Below the pieces are notes generated by a model. The model worked only from the letters and a program-made list of their open reading frames with translations, was not told the origin of the DNA and searched no databases. 64,000 nucleotides of DNA, from assembly GCA_001970955.1 (NCBI GenBank), contig MPUH01000200.1:1-64000 (forward strand). Reading direction: 5' to 3'. Of the stretch, positions 1 to 12,167 are shown piece after piece. Numbering within the stretch: position 1 is the first letter of the stretch; each line of letters opens with the position of its first letter. This DNA comes from Stentor coeruleus (lineage: Eukaryota; Ciliophora; Heterotrichea; Heterotrichida; Stentoridae). The translations under genes and the position numbers were made by a program.

Positions 1-1
1 T

Positions 2-196
2 TCGAAATTGGATATTGGACATTTGAAAGAATTTTGGGGGAATTTAGGGAAGGAAATACCGGTGCTTCAGGGAAATGCTGAGGATATGATTGAAGTTTTT
101 ACTAAAATGCTTGGGTTTAATGCGAAGGAAATACAGGCACTTAATGTGGAGAGGAAAAGTAAAAAAGGCAAATTAAAGTTTGGGTTGTTTAGGTAA
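2..196 (+). CDS. C-terminal end of a GRIP-domain-like protein (partial)
   Basis: The frame is open from the left edge, so only about the last 64 codons are present and the start lies outside the window. The visible part has the pattern of a GRIP domain: a leucine-rich helix (HLKEFW), a PVL turn, then a second helix VFTKMLGF followed by an acidic turn and a lysine-rich tail. GRIP domains sit at the C terminus of long trans-Golgi golgins and bind Arl1. The usual invariant tyrosine of the first helix is replaced by histidine here, so the assignment is tentative. The TAA stop is followed by G/T-rich, C-poor DNA, as after other plus-strand genes here. Confidence 0.45.
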   Translation, partial: SKLDIGHLKEFWGNLGKEIPVLQGNAEDMIEVFTKMLGFNAKEIQALNVERKSKKGKLKFGLFR

Positions 197-467
197 AGAT
201 AGTAATTTGTAAAAAATTATTTGTAAATTAGAAGGAATACGATAGGATATGTTTGAGTTTTTTGAATAAGGTTTTGATTTATTTTCATAAAGTTTTGAGT
301 TTTTTTAATTTAATGATTAATTGATTGGCTGAATTTATATTGGATTAACTGTGAGAATCATTAATCCACACAAAATTACCTACCTTTTCATAATCATACC
401 CATCTTCATTATTTCACAATAACCCCATCATCCCAAATTAAAAAATTATACTTATTTCTAACACCTA

Positions 468-2773
468 TCATGATAGTTTTCTAATACCAAAAAACCCTTC
501 AGCTGGTTCACCAGAATAAGCAATACAAATCCTACTACGATTTGGTAGTACTAAAAAGTCCACAAGTGTAATTCCACTAGTAAGTTGTTTTCCCCAAGGT
601 TTAGCACTCATACTATTTCCTCCAATAATAGCAGTTTCCCCATTAACAATAACCCCAATCGTAGGTTTTTTCTTAGCAAAAAACCCATACTCAATCTGAT
701 AAAGTCCAGGTTGAAGAATTTGTATTGTAACTTTCCCTTTATCCCAAAAAAATGTATCTTGTGATGTATTCACAGTCTGAACATCCCAAACAACATTTCC
801 AGAACTTAAATCACCATTTTTCCATACCCAACGAGCTAGTCGATTTTCAGCACATAAAGCTTCATTTATTACACTTTGTCCTGTTACATGAAGTTCAAAA
901 TCTTCAATATTCAGTTTTTTTTCTAAATCAACATATATCGCCGCTATTGATTTATTCACTTCTTCTACTGTAACTTTTGGCTCTATCATTTCTAAAACTT
1001 CAGCACTTGTTGCTTTAAAAGCTAAATCTTTGTATATATTTTCTAATGTTTCAGATAATTTTTTTCTTTCGTTTTGGTCATTTTCAGTTTTTTTTTTAAA
1101 AGACATTTGCAGTGATTCAAGAGAATCTCGCATTAAATCAACTTCTTCTTGGGTAGAAAGGTCTGATATGCTTCGTTTAAGATTGGATATTTCATTTGAA
1201 AGGTTGATAAAATCGCTTGTGCTAACTTTTTTTTCTAGTAAAAGACTTGTTGATTGATCTTGTTTAGATAAGGATGATTTTATGTCTTCACGAATAGAAA
1301 ATGTTTCTTCAGTTAAAGCTGATTTATAAGATAAAGAAGCTTGGTTGATTTCTTGTTTGGTGTTGAGAAAACATTCTTCTTTAGATAAATTNCAGTTAAA
1401 GCTGATTTATAAGATAAAGAAGCTTGGTTGATTTCTTGTTTGGTGTTGAGAAAACATTCTTCTTTAGATAAATTAATCAACTCTTGCACTTGAGCCAAAC
1501 TAGATTTCCTTTTAGCTATATCATCAAGATTTTTCTGTGCTTTTACCATATCTTGCTGTAATTTGNTAATCAACTCTTGCACTTGAGCCAAACTAGATTT
1601 CCTTTTAGCTATATCATCAAGATTTTTCTGGGCTTTTACCATATCTTGCTGTAACTTACCAACATCTGCTAATATCGAATTATTCGCAGCCATAAGCTTT
1701 TGATTCTCTCTAACAATATCTTTCATATTAGAAGCTGCAGATATCGAATTCTCTTTTGTTGTTTTTAAATCATTCTCAAACAATTTTAAGCTTTTTTCCA
1801 ACTGTTTTGTAAGCTTCATCACATCAGCTTCTAAAACATCAGTTTTTTGCTTTAAAAAATTTTTCATCGATGAACATTCAATCGAAAGTTTTTCTTCAGT
1901 TTCCGATGAAACCTGTGCAGAAAGTTCATTTTGTCTAAATTCCATAGACTCTTTAAGTTTATCTAAAGTCGTTTTATGCGTAAGTTTAACTTTCTCAATC
2001 TCATCAAAAAAACTCTGCTGTTGGGTTTCCAAGTCTTTTTCTATAGTTTTTATCTCAGAACGTTGTGGGCATTCAGAAACAGACTGTTTTATATAATCGA
2101 TTTCTTCAAGTTTCTCAGAAGTTTCTTTACAAAAATTTTCAAAGGTCGAATATTCAACTTTAGCTTCAATTGCTGCAGAGAGCATTTGCAAATCTTTTGT
2201 TTCTGCTTTTCCTGATAACAAATTTTCTATATCGCTTTTATTAACTTTCTTATGTAAAGCATTTGCCACTGCTTGTTTATTAGCTTTTCCTTGTAATGCT
2301 TCTTCAATTTCAGTTTTGACTGCTTTAGTTTCTATAAGTTTATATAAATCTTCAAGTTCACTTTTACTAAGAGTATCTTCCCATCTTTTTAGAAGCTCTG
2401 AATATACATTGTTGAGCTCTTCGAATTTTACGCATCTTTTTTCTACTGTTTCAAGGTCTTCGAAATTAGGTTTGTTTGATAATATGTAGCTAAGATCATT
2501 TTTTGACACTTTTTTTTCAAGAAGTTGTTGAGCTTCAGTAAAACTTACTTTTAGTTCAAGTGAAGTGGTTAATTCAGTAAAAGAACTTTGGGTTATTTGT
2601 GATAAGTATTCTATGCTTTTTTCAAGTTTCTCAATTTTTAATGATTGCACGGCTAAGAGGTCACAGAATGATTTGAAACTAATGAAAACTATGCGGTCTA
2701 CTTTTTCCCATTGGCTCGGGTTGTTAAGTATTGATTGAAGGTCGTTTGTTGTAAGTGTGTGTGATTCAGACAT
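468..2773 (-). CDS. Coiled-coil protein with C-terminal C1q/TNF-like domain
   Basis: Read as one gene of about 709 aa. Two N-marked duplications (N at 1392 and 1566) split it; counting each duplicated stretch once gives an uninterrupted frame. Residues 1 to about 560 are almost entirely helical. They include a repeating unit of about 35 residues with the pattern K-x-n-K-x-[DE]-[IVL]-x-x-[LAI]-L-x-x-K-[AV], seen around ANKQAVANALHKKVNKSDIE. The last 150 residues look like a C1q/TNF jelly-roll: a GNVVWD strand, PGLYQIEYGFF, a VNGE turn, SGITLVDFLVLP and a final GIRKL strand. There is no signal peptide, so it is probably cytoplasmic and the jelly-roll may act as a trimerisation or interaction cap. 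The repeats suggest a basal-body or axonemal scaffold, but I do not recognise the orthologue. Confidence 0.8.
1310..1474. repeat. Assembly-join duplication around N at 1392
   Basis: 82 bases (1310-1391) are repeated exactly right after the N (1393-1474). The stretch lies inside the coiled-coil gene and must be counted once to keep the frame. Confidence 0.9.
1474..1658. repeat. Assembly-join duplication around N at 1566
   Basis: About 92 bases before the N (1474-1565) are repeated after it with a G/T difference (ctgtgc versus ctgggc) and a second difference near the end. The mismatches suggest two haplotypes or uncorrected reads at contig ends. Confidence 0.88.
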
Positions 2774-3110
2774 TATAATTTAATATTTTTATATGAAATA
2801 TCAAAGGCTTGTATTAGCATTTTTATGATTTTTTAAGGAGTTGTTTGGGAGTTAATGTTTAGATGTGATATTTTATATTAAATTTGCATTAAAGTTGAAG
2901 TTAGGAGATATACAATTTTCTTATGATTTTTAGTTGGTTTTACTTCATGATATGATAAGTTTATAAGCTTATTAGGTATAAAATATTATCCTTAGCATTT
3001 CTTATTCATGTCCATATAAATAAACAATAATATACACTCATCTCTACTAAAAAAAACCATGATAATTTAATTATATAAAAACTTACCTTTTTATTTTAAA
3101 ACTCTAATTT
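2774..3110. other. Intergenic, no feature seen
   Basis: This lies between two minus-strand genes. The right part is pyrimidine-rich on the plus strand and the left part G/T-rich, matching the skew seen around other genes. No ORF, RNA gene or repeat was recognised. Confidence 0.6.
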
Positions 3111-6100
3111 TTAATAAAAATCCTGGTTTTTATCATTCTGCATAAGCCTATCAATCTCCTCTTCCTTATTAAGCATATCTTCTAACGACTTCAAGTTTTT
3201 TTCCGCATTATTCAAACTAAACTTTGCTGTTTTAGCCGTCATCATAACCCTACGTATCTGAAAAGTTTCATTCAAAATAACACATTTAGGTAAATCAATA
3301 CCCTTAATATTAATATTCGCAATAGTTTTCCTAAATGTTTTTAAAGCTTTAGAAATCCACATAATCCTTATATGCCTAGCTCTAAAAATAAAATTTTCTG
3401 AATAATAATTTTTATGTGGTAGCATCTCAAGTACATCTTTCCTCCTAATTTTTCTCCATTTTTTCGAATAGCTCATGAACTCAAAAAATGTAACCACACT
3501 TTGCCTTCTTTTTTCCATAAGGTTCTTATCAGCTAATACAATTGAACTTAGCAAGGAATTATCAATCGATACATATTTTTCAACAACATCATCAACAGTA
3601 ACTTCGTCTGTATCAAAAGACCCTAGCGTTTCTTGTAGATTATTTATGAAGATTTCATTTGAAAGAATTTCAGCTTCTTCTTCTTCTTGATTAAAAGTAT
3701 TCTTACGAGAGTCTTTAAAAGTTAATCGCCAAAAATCAAGTAAATCTCTTAAATAAGCTAAAGTTGTAATAGCACCTCCAACTAGAATCCATATAACAGT
3801 ACGGCGTATAGAGAAAGTTTTAAGTCTAGGTATTTCTTTACCTGTAGAAGAGTATTCAAGATCTTCATCTTCATCTTCATCCTCATCAGATTCAGTTTCC
3901 CCAGGCCCAGCTTGTTCAGTAAGAACAGTCCTGGGTTTTAATGTTTTAATACCACCTTTAGCAAAAGCTTCTAATGAATTCAGATAAACTAAAGGAATAA
4001 ATACACAAGACATAATAACGAAATAAATAAACATTGGCAGGACAAATAGAATGAAAAATACCCGTGAAAATAGTTTCGTGATTCTAGAAGAGTTTTTAAC
4101 CCCAAAGAGCAAAGGAAGTACAAAAGTTATGAAAATTGTTATCGGTGATGGCATGAGGATTAGTAAACCATAATTATCATCCCATCTCCATCTATAATAC
4201 GCTTTAATAAGTGCAGCTCTGTATTTTGATTCTTCCCCTTCTACTTCTCTTTCATAAGTAACAGTTAATATCGCAATCAAAATATTAAAAAGCATAACAT
4301 TAGTCAAAAGAACTAAAATCCCTTCTAAAACAGCTCCAAAAGCATAATATCTTGTATAATCAGTTATTGTAAAATCTCCAAGACCAATTCTATAAAGTGA
4401 CAAAAAAGATGATGCGAAATTCTCGAATTTCATACTTGAAGTACAGTCAGAAAACAATGTTGCCATTATAACCGCTCCAATAAATAAAGCACTAAAATAC
4501 ACAAGTAAAAAAGTCATCATATCAATAGTCATTATGTACATAATTCTTAATAAAGGCCCATATGATTCTGTTACAATTAAAATACTAAAAAGTTTTAACC
4601 ATACAAAACATAAAACCACAGCATGCATTAAAGCATTAAAATCACTTGAGCTTATAAAACTTAACCATTTCCCATCACCTGCATAATACTTATTTATCCC
4701 AGCCATTAAGAAAATCATCATTATAAACATAAGGAAATCTAATATAAGCCATGTATCTGTAATGATTTTCCTTTTTGTTATTGAAAAAAATATCAGTGTT
4801 ATAACTTTTTCTAAGAAAATACCTACAATCCAGATCTGTGATAAACGAAGGAATACTTGGGTTTTTTCCCCATTTGCAAAGTTATCTTGAGTCTTTTCTT
4901 CACGGGCAAGTTCAACCATCATAGTATAAAAATAGACAAGTAAAGATATTGATATCATCTGACCAAAAAACCTAAGTTTACAACTGCTGACCAGTTGTTC
5001 ATATTGAAACATATAAGCTTTTCTATTGTCCATTTTATTAAAAAATGAGAGTTTTTCTTCAGACCCTGCAGGGGCGAAAAATGATAAGTAAAGTGTTGAT
5101 GCTTTAAGAATACCTTCATTTTTCCTATCCCCAATCCACATATTACTTATAATACTTCCNCATTTTTCCTATCCCCAATCCACATATTACTTATAATACT
5201 TCCAACATCATTATTTTCCAATAATATAAAAAAATCATTTACAGCGATAATTGTGAGTACTGTCCTTCCTTGTGTATCTTTTGACATTAAAAAATACTTA
5301 AGCTGATTTTCTTCATCAATATTATCCTCAATGCATTTAGCCAATAATATCATCCCTTCCGCAGTCTCTTTACAAATTGTCGAATGGTATATATTAATAT
5401 GAGAAATCTTCAAAAGAAACTCAGCCATCAACACCAAATACATAATAGGATGTGGACATTTATAGAATTCAATATTTTTTTTCAATGTTAAATCAACAAT
5501 TTCACATAAATTTTCTGTATTTGATGAATCCCATATCGCTGGTTTTATCCTCGCAAGCATTTCTGCAGCGAAATAGCATGTCGAACCATTTCTTAACAAT
5601 TCTACTATATCACTTTGAGCATCTTTAGTATAAAGATAACGAAGAGGTTCATCCCATTTTAGCATGTCTAAAGCTAACCAATAGAATTTTTCTGATATAC
5701 AATATCTAAAATCATCTTGAGTTACTTCACGGCTACGCTTTGATATAACATCACGTCCGATTTCTTCTTCATTCATTTCAACGCAGACTCTAAGTATATC
5801 TTTGTCATCTGCAGCTTCAGGCCAGGTAATAACTTTACGTGCTTCTTGTATATGTTTTCTAACAAGTAAAGATTTAATAATATAACTTATTTTCATTATA
5901 TCTGATGCTTCAGTTTTTGTTTGATCATCAGCTTTAATATTTAAATTATTCCATAAAGCGCTGGTCTGTAATCTTTTAATCCTATTTAAAGCATGATTGT
6001 CTTGATGGTTTCCAGTCCAAATCCTCCTTAAAAAATCAATATTTTTCTGATCTAAGGCTATTTGGATCATTTCAGCATTGACGATCATTGGGTTGATTTT

Positions 6101-6664
6101 CATAATAATACAGGCAAAATCATCATATCCTCTTTCTAATGACCTTCTTAAAGCTATTTCAAGTATTTCGTTATCTTGTTCGAAATTATGCTCGTCTATT
6201 TGGAAATTCTGTAGCTGAGGTTCAGCAATCGTCATAGTTTCAGCAAAAGAAAACATACTTTTATATAATAAATACCAATATTCCAGTTCAAAACCAGTTT
6301 CTGGATAAAACCTTCCGGTTATTATGTTTCGAATAACTTCAGGTTGATTTTTTTTTATTGCTTTTATGAGAATATCAGCTGGTAGGGTATAATTTGAATC
6401 AATAAGCTCATGAGCAAATGATACAAATCCTTTTTCGAGACATAAACGAATAAGTTCTCCTGAGGTTACGAAATCATTGTTTTGCTCGATGAACCATGGC
6501 TGTAAAGCTAGAAGTCTTGCGCTTTCTATGTTATAGAGTTCAACTGCACCTATTATCATAAAAGCTTCAGAACCAAATTTTATTGAAGTTTTTCTTTGGA
6601 GGTTGACGGATTGATTTTCGGTCATTGCATTTCTGTCTGTTGCTTCAAGAATATCATCTTCCAT
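3111..6664 (-). CDS. TRP-like cation channel with long N-terminal repeat domain
   Basis: About 1,169 aa once the 43-base duplication around the N at 5160 is counted once; frame arithmetic is exact. Residues 1 to about 500 are helical with a weak ankyrin/ARM-like pattern (for example ELIRLCLEKGFVSFAHELI), as in TRPA/TRPC-type channels. Six membrane segments follow. The pore region has FLSLYRIGLGDF and S6 has MLFNILIAILTVTYE, close to the NMLIAM motif of TRP channels; S6 is followed by a WRWDDNYG segment in the TRP-box position. Two more hydrophobic stretches lie after the channel core, flanking an acidic run (TESDEDEDEDEDLEY), and the C-terminal tail is charged. A polycystin-type channel is less likely because there is no large extracellular S1-S2 loop. 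Ion selectivity cannot be read. Confidence 0.82.
5117..5203. repeat. Assembly-join duplication around N at 5160
   Basis: 43 bases (5117-5159) are repeated exactly at 5161-5203, within the TRP-like gene. The apparent second start codon downstream is an artefact of this join. Confidence 0.92.
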
Positions 6665-8002
6665 TAATTATTTTTAAATTTTTAAGTAATGGAATGCTTA
6701 GGTTTTTGTGTTTTAAAGGTGAATATTGGTTAGGCTTTGATGATTTTTGGTGAGAAGGGTTTATGAGGTTAGAGTTAATTAGTGGGCGTTGGGATTTTGA
6801 TGGGATATGAAATTGAATGAAAATTTTGAAGGGTTTTTACTGGGGATGATAATGAAATAAATAGGGAGTGTGTCAAGCTTTGGTGGATGCTGATGGGAAA
6901 GGGATTTTTGATAAGTCGGTTATTGTGGATAAATATAAAAATATCAATTGAAAATCACATTTTCAATATATAATTGAATAAAAGTTAATTCATAGTAAAA
7001 GATTAAAGTATAATTTTCAATGCAAGATTGAGCATATTACTTTGATATAATATCATAGCACATTTAGTAAAATGTTTATAGTATACAATTTACAACTTTA
7101 GTATTTATGCATCAGCTTTAAGAAAATAAATCATCCCCCCATTTCCTAATATTATTAAATTCTTAATATCAGCATAAATCTTTAAAGTTTTTTTTCCTAA
7201 ACATATTCTTTTAAATTCAAATTATTATTTTTTTCATAAAATCAACCACCTAACTCAAACTAAAAAATCATATCCAAAATTTGCAAATATTAAATTCCCA
7301 GAATTCTAACACCCAAAATCTTTATTTTCAAATCTTTCTCTTATTTTCCTAAATAATAAACTCATTTATTTCTTATTATCTCAGTTCTCTATATCCAAAT
7401 ACCCTACCTAATTTTAACTTTTTCATCATATTCTTATAAAGATATGAAGTCTGTTATTGACGTTTTTCGCAACAGTTTTTACTTTAAAAATCTTATACCC
7501 ATTATTAAAATCTTCATAAAAACTCTATTTTATGCTTATTATAAACTTAAACAAACAATAAGCCTTCTTATTCATAGGTTTATAAAATCTTCTTTGGTAA
7601 GTTCTATCTTACCAAAACTAAAAATCCTCTCAAATTTCAAAATAATCTCACATCAGCTTCTACTCATAAAACCAAAATCAATAAACAAACTCAGTCTAAC
7701 CATAAACTCTATTCCTTATCCAACCTAATACTTCTAATAATTTTTATCACAATTTCCATCTAAAAAAATCATTCAAATCCTCAACTACCATAATACCTGA
7801 CAAAAATCTCATAATCTAACTCCTACAAAAAAAAACTCCAAAAATATTCTAAAAACTCAAATCTAAAAATCCTAACTTCAATTATAAATCCACAAATTCA
7901 TCATCTAAAAAAACCTAACTCATAAAATCAAAACTATCCAAAGCCAAAAAAAAAAACCATTACTTCATATCTTATCCCAATCTCCATCCTACATTACAGC
8001 AT
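6665..8002. other. Intergenic, two opposite skew halves
   Basis: 6,665-6,930 is G/T-rich on the plus strand (5' flank of the TRP-like gene). About 7,110-8,002 is C/A-rich and nearly G-free (3' flank of the ankyrin gene). A 94-codon frame at 7,444-7,728 is low-complexity and probably fortuitous. No RNA gene or element was seen. Confidence 0.55.
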
Positions 8003-9028
8003 TTAATTATAATCCGACTCTAAAAACGATGACCCATTCATCAACCCTACTGTAGCATTAAAATCAATCGAGCTTATCGCTCCTACCGTGAACTCAGAAT
8101 CCCCTTCAAACAAAAACACGGCCTTATTAACCTTATAAGAAGTAATACTATATTTTTTTTCCACCTCTTCCTTACTACAGCAAATCCCTTTCTCTCTAAG
8201 CTTCTTCTCAACATACTTCAAAATCTCCAAATCATTCAAAATCAACAAAGTCTCTTCATATTGAAAAGTAAAATCAATTCCCACATCTTCAATCAAATAC
8301 TTAACAACATCAAAACCTTCAATTTTATTACTATTGCTCCCAAATGCTGCAAGGTGCAAAGCGCTTTCAAGTCTTTTACTTTTTAGATTAAAATCAGCAT
8401 TGCATTGTTCTTTTAAATATTTGACAATAGGCAAATGACATTTTTTACATGCAATAAGAGCTGAGTTTTCTCCTGAATACTCATCAACATGATGAATATT
8501 GTATTTTTCAGGTGTGTATGTATTTTCAAAATAAGTGTTAAGGACTTGAATTATTTCTAAAAAACCTCTTTCAGTTGCAAGATGAAGAGGAGTTTTATTA
8601 GAATTTCGTGTATGAGGATATGAACATGAGGTTTCTGAATCTTCAAGGCTACTGAATTTTTGAGGGAACGTGGATTTGTAGATGGGTAAGTAGTATTTGA
8701 GGAGATCGATATAACCTTTTTCGATTATTAGATCTAAACCATTTAGACCTTGTCTTTCCATCATACCTTCCATGCAAGATACGCTTGCATTCATGTTTTC
8801 GATTAGGCTTATAAAACTTGTTACTCGATTACTTACTAAAGAGTATCCTAATGGGTTTAAAGAAATTTTGTCGATTACAACCATTGGTTCATCGATCTCG
8901 CTTTTTAGAGAAGAAAGCTTGTCTTTGCTTAGAAAACATGAGATCAAATTCGATTCGTTTATGCAGAGACTGTTGGATGGGTTTAAGGGGACTGTCTCAA
9001 CTTGATTTTTTGAACAGCAAAATCCCAT
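8003..9028 (-). CDS. Ankyrin-repeat protein with N-terminal acylation motif
   Basis: 341 aa. The start MGFCCSKN has glycine 2 for N-myristoylation and a Cys-Cys pair for palmitoylation, so the protein is probably anchored to a membrane, and ciliary targeting is possible. From about residue 95 there are ankyrin-like repeats: NGLDLIIEKGYIDLLKYYLP, then TPLHLATERGFLEIIQVL, a weaker ENSALIACKKCHLPIVKYL and SALHLAAFGS with DVVKYLIED. The C-terminal 90 residues are not repeat-like and end in an acidic turn. The function and partner are unknown; ankyrin repeats imply protein binding. Confidence 0.8.
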   Translation of the reverse strand: MGFCCSKNQVETVPLNPSNSLCINESNLISCFLSKDKLSSLKSEIDEPMVVIDKISLNPLGYSLVSNRVTSFISLIENMNASVSCMEGMMERQGLNGLDLIIEKGYIDLLKYYLPIYKSTFPQKFSSLEDSETSCSYPHTRNSNKTPLHLATERGFLEIIQVLNTYFENTYTPEKYNIHHVDEYSGENSALIACKKCHLPIVKYLKEQCNADFNLKSKRLESALHLAAFGSNSNKIEGFDVVKYLIEDVGIDFTFQYEETLLILNDLEILKYVEKKLREKGICCSKEEVEKKYSITSYKVNKAVFLFEGDSEFTVGAISSIDFNATVGLMNGSSFLESDYN

Positions 9029-9597
9029 TTTATATAAATATATTTACCTTTGAACTTAATGGAATTAGAAAAAGTGAAAGCTTGTATGATTTTAGGTGCA
9101 GGGAAATTATAAGGGTAAGTTTTAAATACTAGGTTAGGGATTTTTTATTTGAATTTGATTTATTGTTGTGGGATTTTTTTTATTTGTATTTTTGATGGGT
9201 ATTTAAATATTTTTTTGTTGTTGTAAATTTAAGTTATTTCATATATCATCATAATAAATACTATGATTGTATTATTTATATAAAATTAAACCTAATTTAT
9301 ATGAAATTTTCACAACCATAATAACTTACTTATTAACTACATAATATTCATTACTATCATTACCAATAAAAATTATTTAGATCTTAATATTAAACATAAA
9401 ACAATATTCTATAAACAACTTAAAAAATTGTAAGCAACCCTGTATTGCATCATCCTAAGCCAACTTCCATAATCATTCTAACAGTCAATTTTACAAACTA
9501 TTAAAAAAAAAACCCCTTCCCGAGTCTCAAAGTAAGCATCCATAAAAATTTGAATAATTTAATATCTTCATCTAAAATCACCTTTATTATATAATAA
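9029..9597. other. Divergent intergenic region
   Basis: Lies between two start codons on opposite strands. It is G/T-rich on the left and A/C-rich on the right, with a switch near 9,240. It presumably holds both promoters; no motif was identified. Confidence 0.5.
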
Positions 9598-10443
9598 ATG
9601 GAAAGCTCTAATCTAATTCTTTCAATAAAAACTTTCATAGAAGACTTATCCAAAGATGAAACAAATACCACCTTAAACAATCTAGTCGACTGCTTTGCCA
9701 ATCTCTCACACATTGTAAAATCAAAAGAACTAAAAAGGCAATTCTGTTATGCAAAAGACCAAATCAAAAACAATAAACAATCTGCAATACAATTTCTAAT
9801 TCAATTCATGAACTTTATAGACAATACTGATAATTGTGTTTATAGAAACATAAACAATATCAAATCTGAAATAGTTATTTTATGTTTACAAAAAAAATCT
9901 AGTTTAAGAGAAATACGTCATCAATTAACCAAAGATTTCAAATGGTATGTTAAAATTGCAAATACTAATATGGTTTTTAGTTTATATGATAATAAAGATT
10001 ATACATATAAAGCTATATTACAAGAAAAATTCATAAGAAAGTCTCAAGTTATAGTTTATAGGAAATTTTTTCAGTTGTTTAGATTACAATTTTATGCTAT
10101 AGGGAATTTGATTGTTAAGGTTCATGAACATAATAGAAATGGGTTAGTTTTACATGTTTTTAAAGGAAATGATCAAATTAATTATTGTGAACAGGTATTT
10201 AATAAAACTAGATGCTTTTTTGTGGTAAGGGATAATGAAATGATTTTGGCAAATAGATCAGCCTTGAAAAGGGTTGAAATCAGCTGGTGGGAAGGATGCT
10301 GGATTTTTTCTTCGAATGATGAAGATATTGGAAGATATTTGGGAAACCCATTTGAGGAAAGTTTTGGAATGTCAATGCCTTTTGCTGTAGAAGAGGCATT
10401 GGAGATTAGGATAAACGGCGAGTCTTATTGCTTGAGAAGATAA
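9598..10443 (+). CDS. Unknown protein, 281 aa
   Basis: Starts at the first ATG after a stretch of stops, and ends with TAA. The N-terminal 120 residues are helical and polar. The middle (about 125-230) has alternating hydrophobic strands and two aromatic clusters (DFKWYVKIANTN, VYRKFFQLFRLQFYAIGN), and the C-terminal part contains VEISWWEGCWIF and an NPFEE segment. There is no signal peptide or membrane helix. I do not recognise a family. The codon usage and flanking skew look like those of the neighbours, so it appears to be a real gene. Confidence 0.7.
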   Translation: MESSNLILSIKTFIEDLSKDETNTTLNNLVDCFANLSHIVKSKELKRQFCYAKDQIKNNKQSAIQFLIQFMNFIDNTDNCVYRNINNIKSEIVILCLQKKSSLREIRHQLTKDFKWYVKIANTNMVFSLYDNKDYTYKAILQEKFIRKSQVIVYRKFFQLFRLQFYAIGNLIVKVHEHNRNGLVLHVFKGNDQINYCEQVFNKTRCFFVVRDNEMILANRSALKRVEISWWEGCWIFSSNDEDIGRYLGNPFEESFGMSMPFAVEEALEIRINGESYCLRR

Positions 10444-11267
10444 TTTTAATTGCGATTAGTTTTATGACTAAATTAATTTTAGGTAATTTGTAAGCTGTAA
10501 GATGCAAGGCTGGAGAAATATCATAGGAAATTAAAAATAAAATAATTTAGCATTGGATGACAATATTATGTTTTAAATGTTTTTGATTTTTATGATTGGA
10601 AGAGGTTGTTGAGTTTGTATAAAGTATTTATTTCTAGAAATTATTAGTCCACATGCTTATAAAGATGTGAACAATAAGCAAGTGTTCAAATATTTTTTCT
10701 TGAAGATAAGTGATTTTCTTAAGATTAGTGAAGGACTCAAAGAAGATATTAGGATTATCAATCATTTTCCTGAGAACTACTAGTATAATCTGACCTGAGG
10801 ATGATTATGGCAAATTTACGATAAGGTATTATATTATTAGATAAAAATCGATAATCTTGTATTTGTTTATGCTAAATTATCTGGTTTTACTAATTAATGA
10901 AAATATTTGATGTTAAATTGTTAAGATGGATATTTTTTTTTTGATATATACTATCATAGCGTAGACAAAAATTCTAAATAATAAAAAATATAGAAAATTA
11001 AACTTAAATAAACAAATCATATGCATATGCCATTATTAAATATTACAACTGATGCTATTTTTTAATCCACTTTCATATTTTATATTACAAAAGATTAAAA
11101 AAAACTATTAATGATAAAATGGAATAAATTAATATAAAATCTAAAACTTATACTTCTTCAATCAAAATACTTTATTCACTATACTCAACCTAAAATCTTA
11201 AATAAAAAATATCTATTTTATATTTATTCTATCATTAATTAAATGTCATATATTACAAATAAAATTA
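10444..11267. other. Intergenic with a possible coding relic
   Basis: About 10,690-10,910 keeps stretches of protein-like plus-strand frame (for example FPENY, then WQIYDKVLYY) interrupted by several stops. This could be a decayed gene fragment but no family is recognised. The rest is plain AT-rich DNA. Confidence 0.3.
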
Positions 11268-12167
11268 CTAGTAAAAATGACTAATAGGACTTGGTGATCG
11301 TCTAGAAAAACCTGATGTTTGGAAATTATTTATGTGTGTGCTTTGGGTGTTTCTTATATGCCTAGCTTTTTCTAAAACTCGTTTAATTTTATAATTTTGA
11401 AGTTTTTCTTCTATGCTTTTTCTTAGTGTAAGTGCCTTTTTTATCAAGTCATTTTTACTAAGTTTTTCAAGGTTTTGAGATTTGAAGTTTAGATTTGATA
11501 AATTTTTTATAGGAAAACCTTCTTGACTTGTTTGAGACTCTGATGAAGATGATAAGCAATCATTAGGTATTTTACAATTCAATGAACTGTGGCCTTTTCT
11601 CTCAGACTCTTCAAGTTTCCTTTTTAATTTTATAGTTTTAGATGCTAAGTCCCATGATTTTATAAGCATTTCTCGATCTTTCTCTTTTTTCATAATCATC
11701 TGTGCAGTTTCTTCAGTGATTTTAGAGTGGTCTTTTTCAGCAACACATTTTTCATATTCTGAATTTTTTATTTTCTGCTCTTTTGCAATTGTTTTTTGGC
11801 TTTTTAACTGCCCATCAAGTGAGTCACGGATTTTTTTCATTTGTTCCATGTTTTGAAGTTTTACCATTTTCTCAGGGATATGAGGAAGGTTTGGATATCC
11901 ATTAAAGCTTTCTGAAATTCCAGGTTTTTTGCTTTCAGCTTTTTCTTGATTTCTTAATCTCGCTTGTTCTTCAATTTGTTTTTTAAGTTCTTCTGCATAT
12001 TTCTGTTTATCTGGGCCTGGATGTCTAGGGATAATTAATGATGTGCTTATTTGAAGACTTTGGTTATTATTATGGATTTTGTTTTTCAGGTCTTTAATCA
12101 TGATTTCATATCCCGAAAGTTCATAAGGATTTGTGAATTGGGCCCGGCGGAAATTAAATCGGTTCAT
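11268..12167 (-). CDS. Coiled-coil protein with a CSPP1-like motif
   Basis: 299 aa, highly charged. Residues about 53-77 carry KQKYAEELKKQIEEQ, the segment pattern shared by CSPP1, CCDC66 and other microtubule-associated ciliary or centrosomal proteins. It is followed by a helical region to about residue 190 and a serine-rich stretch (LSSSSESQTS), then a second helix with LTLRKSIEEKLQ. No enzyme motif or membrane segment is present. It probably binds microtubules or basal bodies, but this rests on one short motif. It begins 119 nt downstream of the NEK gene's stop on the same strand. Confidence 0.7.
   Translation of the reverse strand: MNRFNFRRAQFTNPYELSGYEIMIKDLKNKIHNNNQSLQISTSLIIPRHPGPDKQKYAEELKKQIEEQARLRNQEKAESKKPGISESFNGYPNLPHIPEKMVKLQNMEQMKKIRDSLDGQLKSQKTIAKEQKIKNSEYEKCVAEKDHSKITEETAQMIMKKEKDREMLIKSWDLASKTIKLKRKLEESERKGHSSLNCKIPNDCLSSSSESQTSQEGFPIKNLSNLNFKSQNLEKLSKNDLIKKALTLRKSIEEKLQNYKIKRVLEKARHIRNTQSTHINNFQTSGFSRRSPSPISHFY

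Noticed and set aside
5100-5170. TRP channel as two separate genes (N-terminal repeat protein and channel)
   Set aside because: The split is caused by the N-marked 43-base duplication; frame and sequence continue exactly when it is counted once.
7444-7728. 94-codon plus-strand frame in an intergenic region
   Set aside because: Composition follows the local C/A/T-rich skew, no domain or conserved-looking pattern, and flanks do not resemble a plus-strand gene end.
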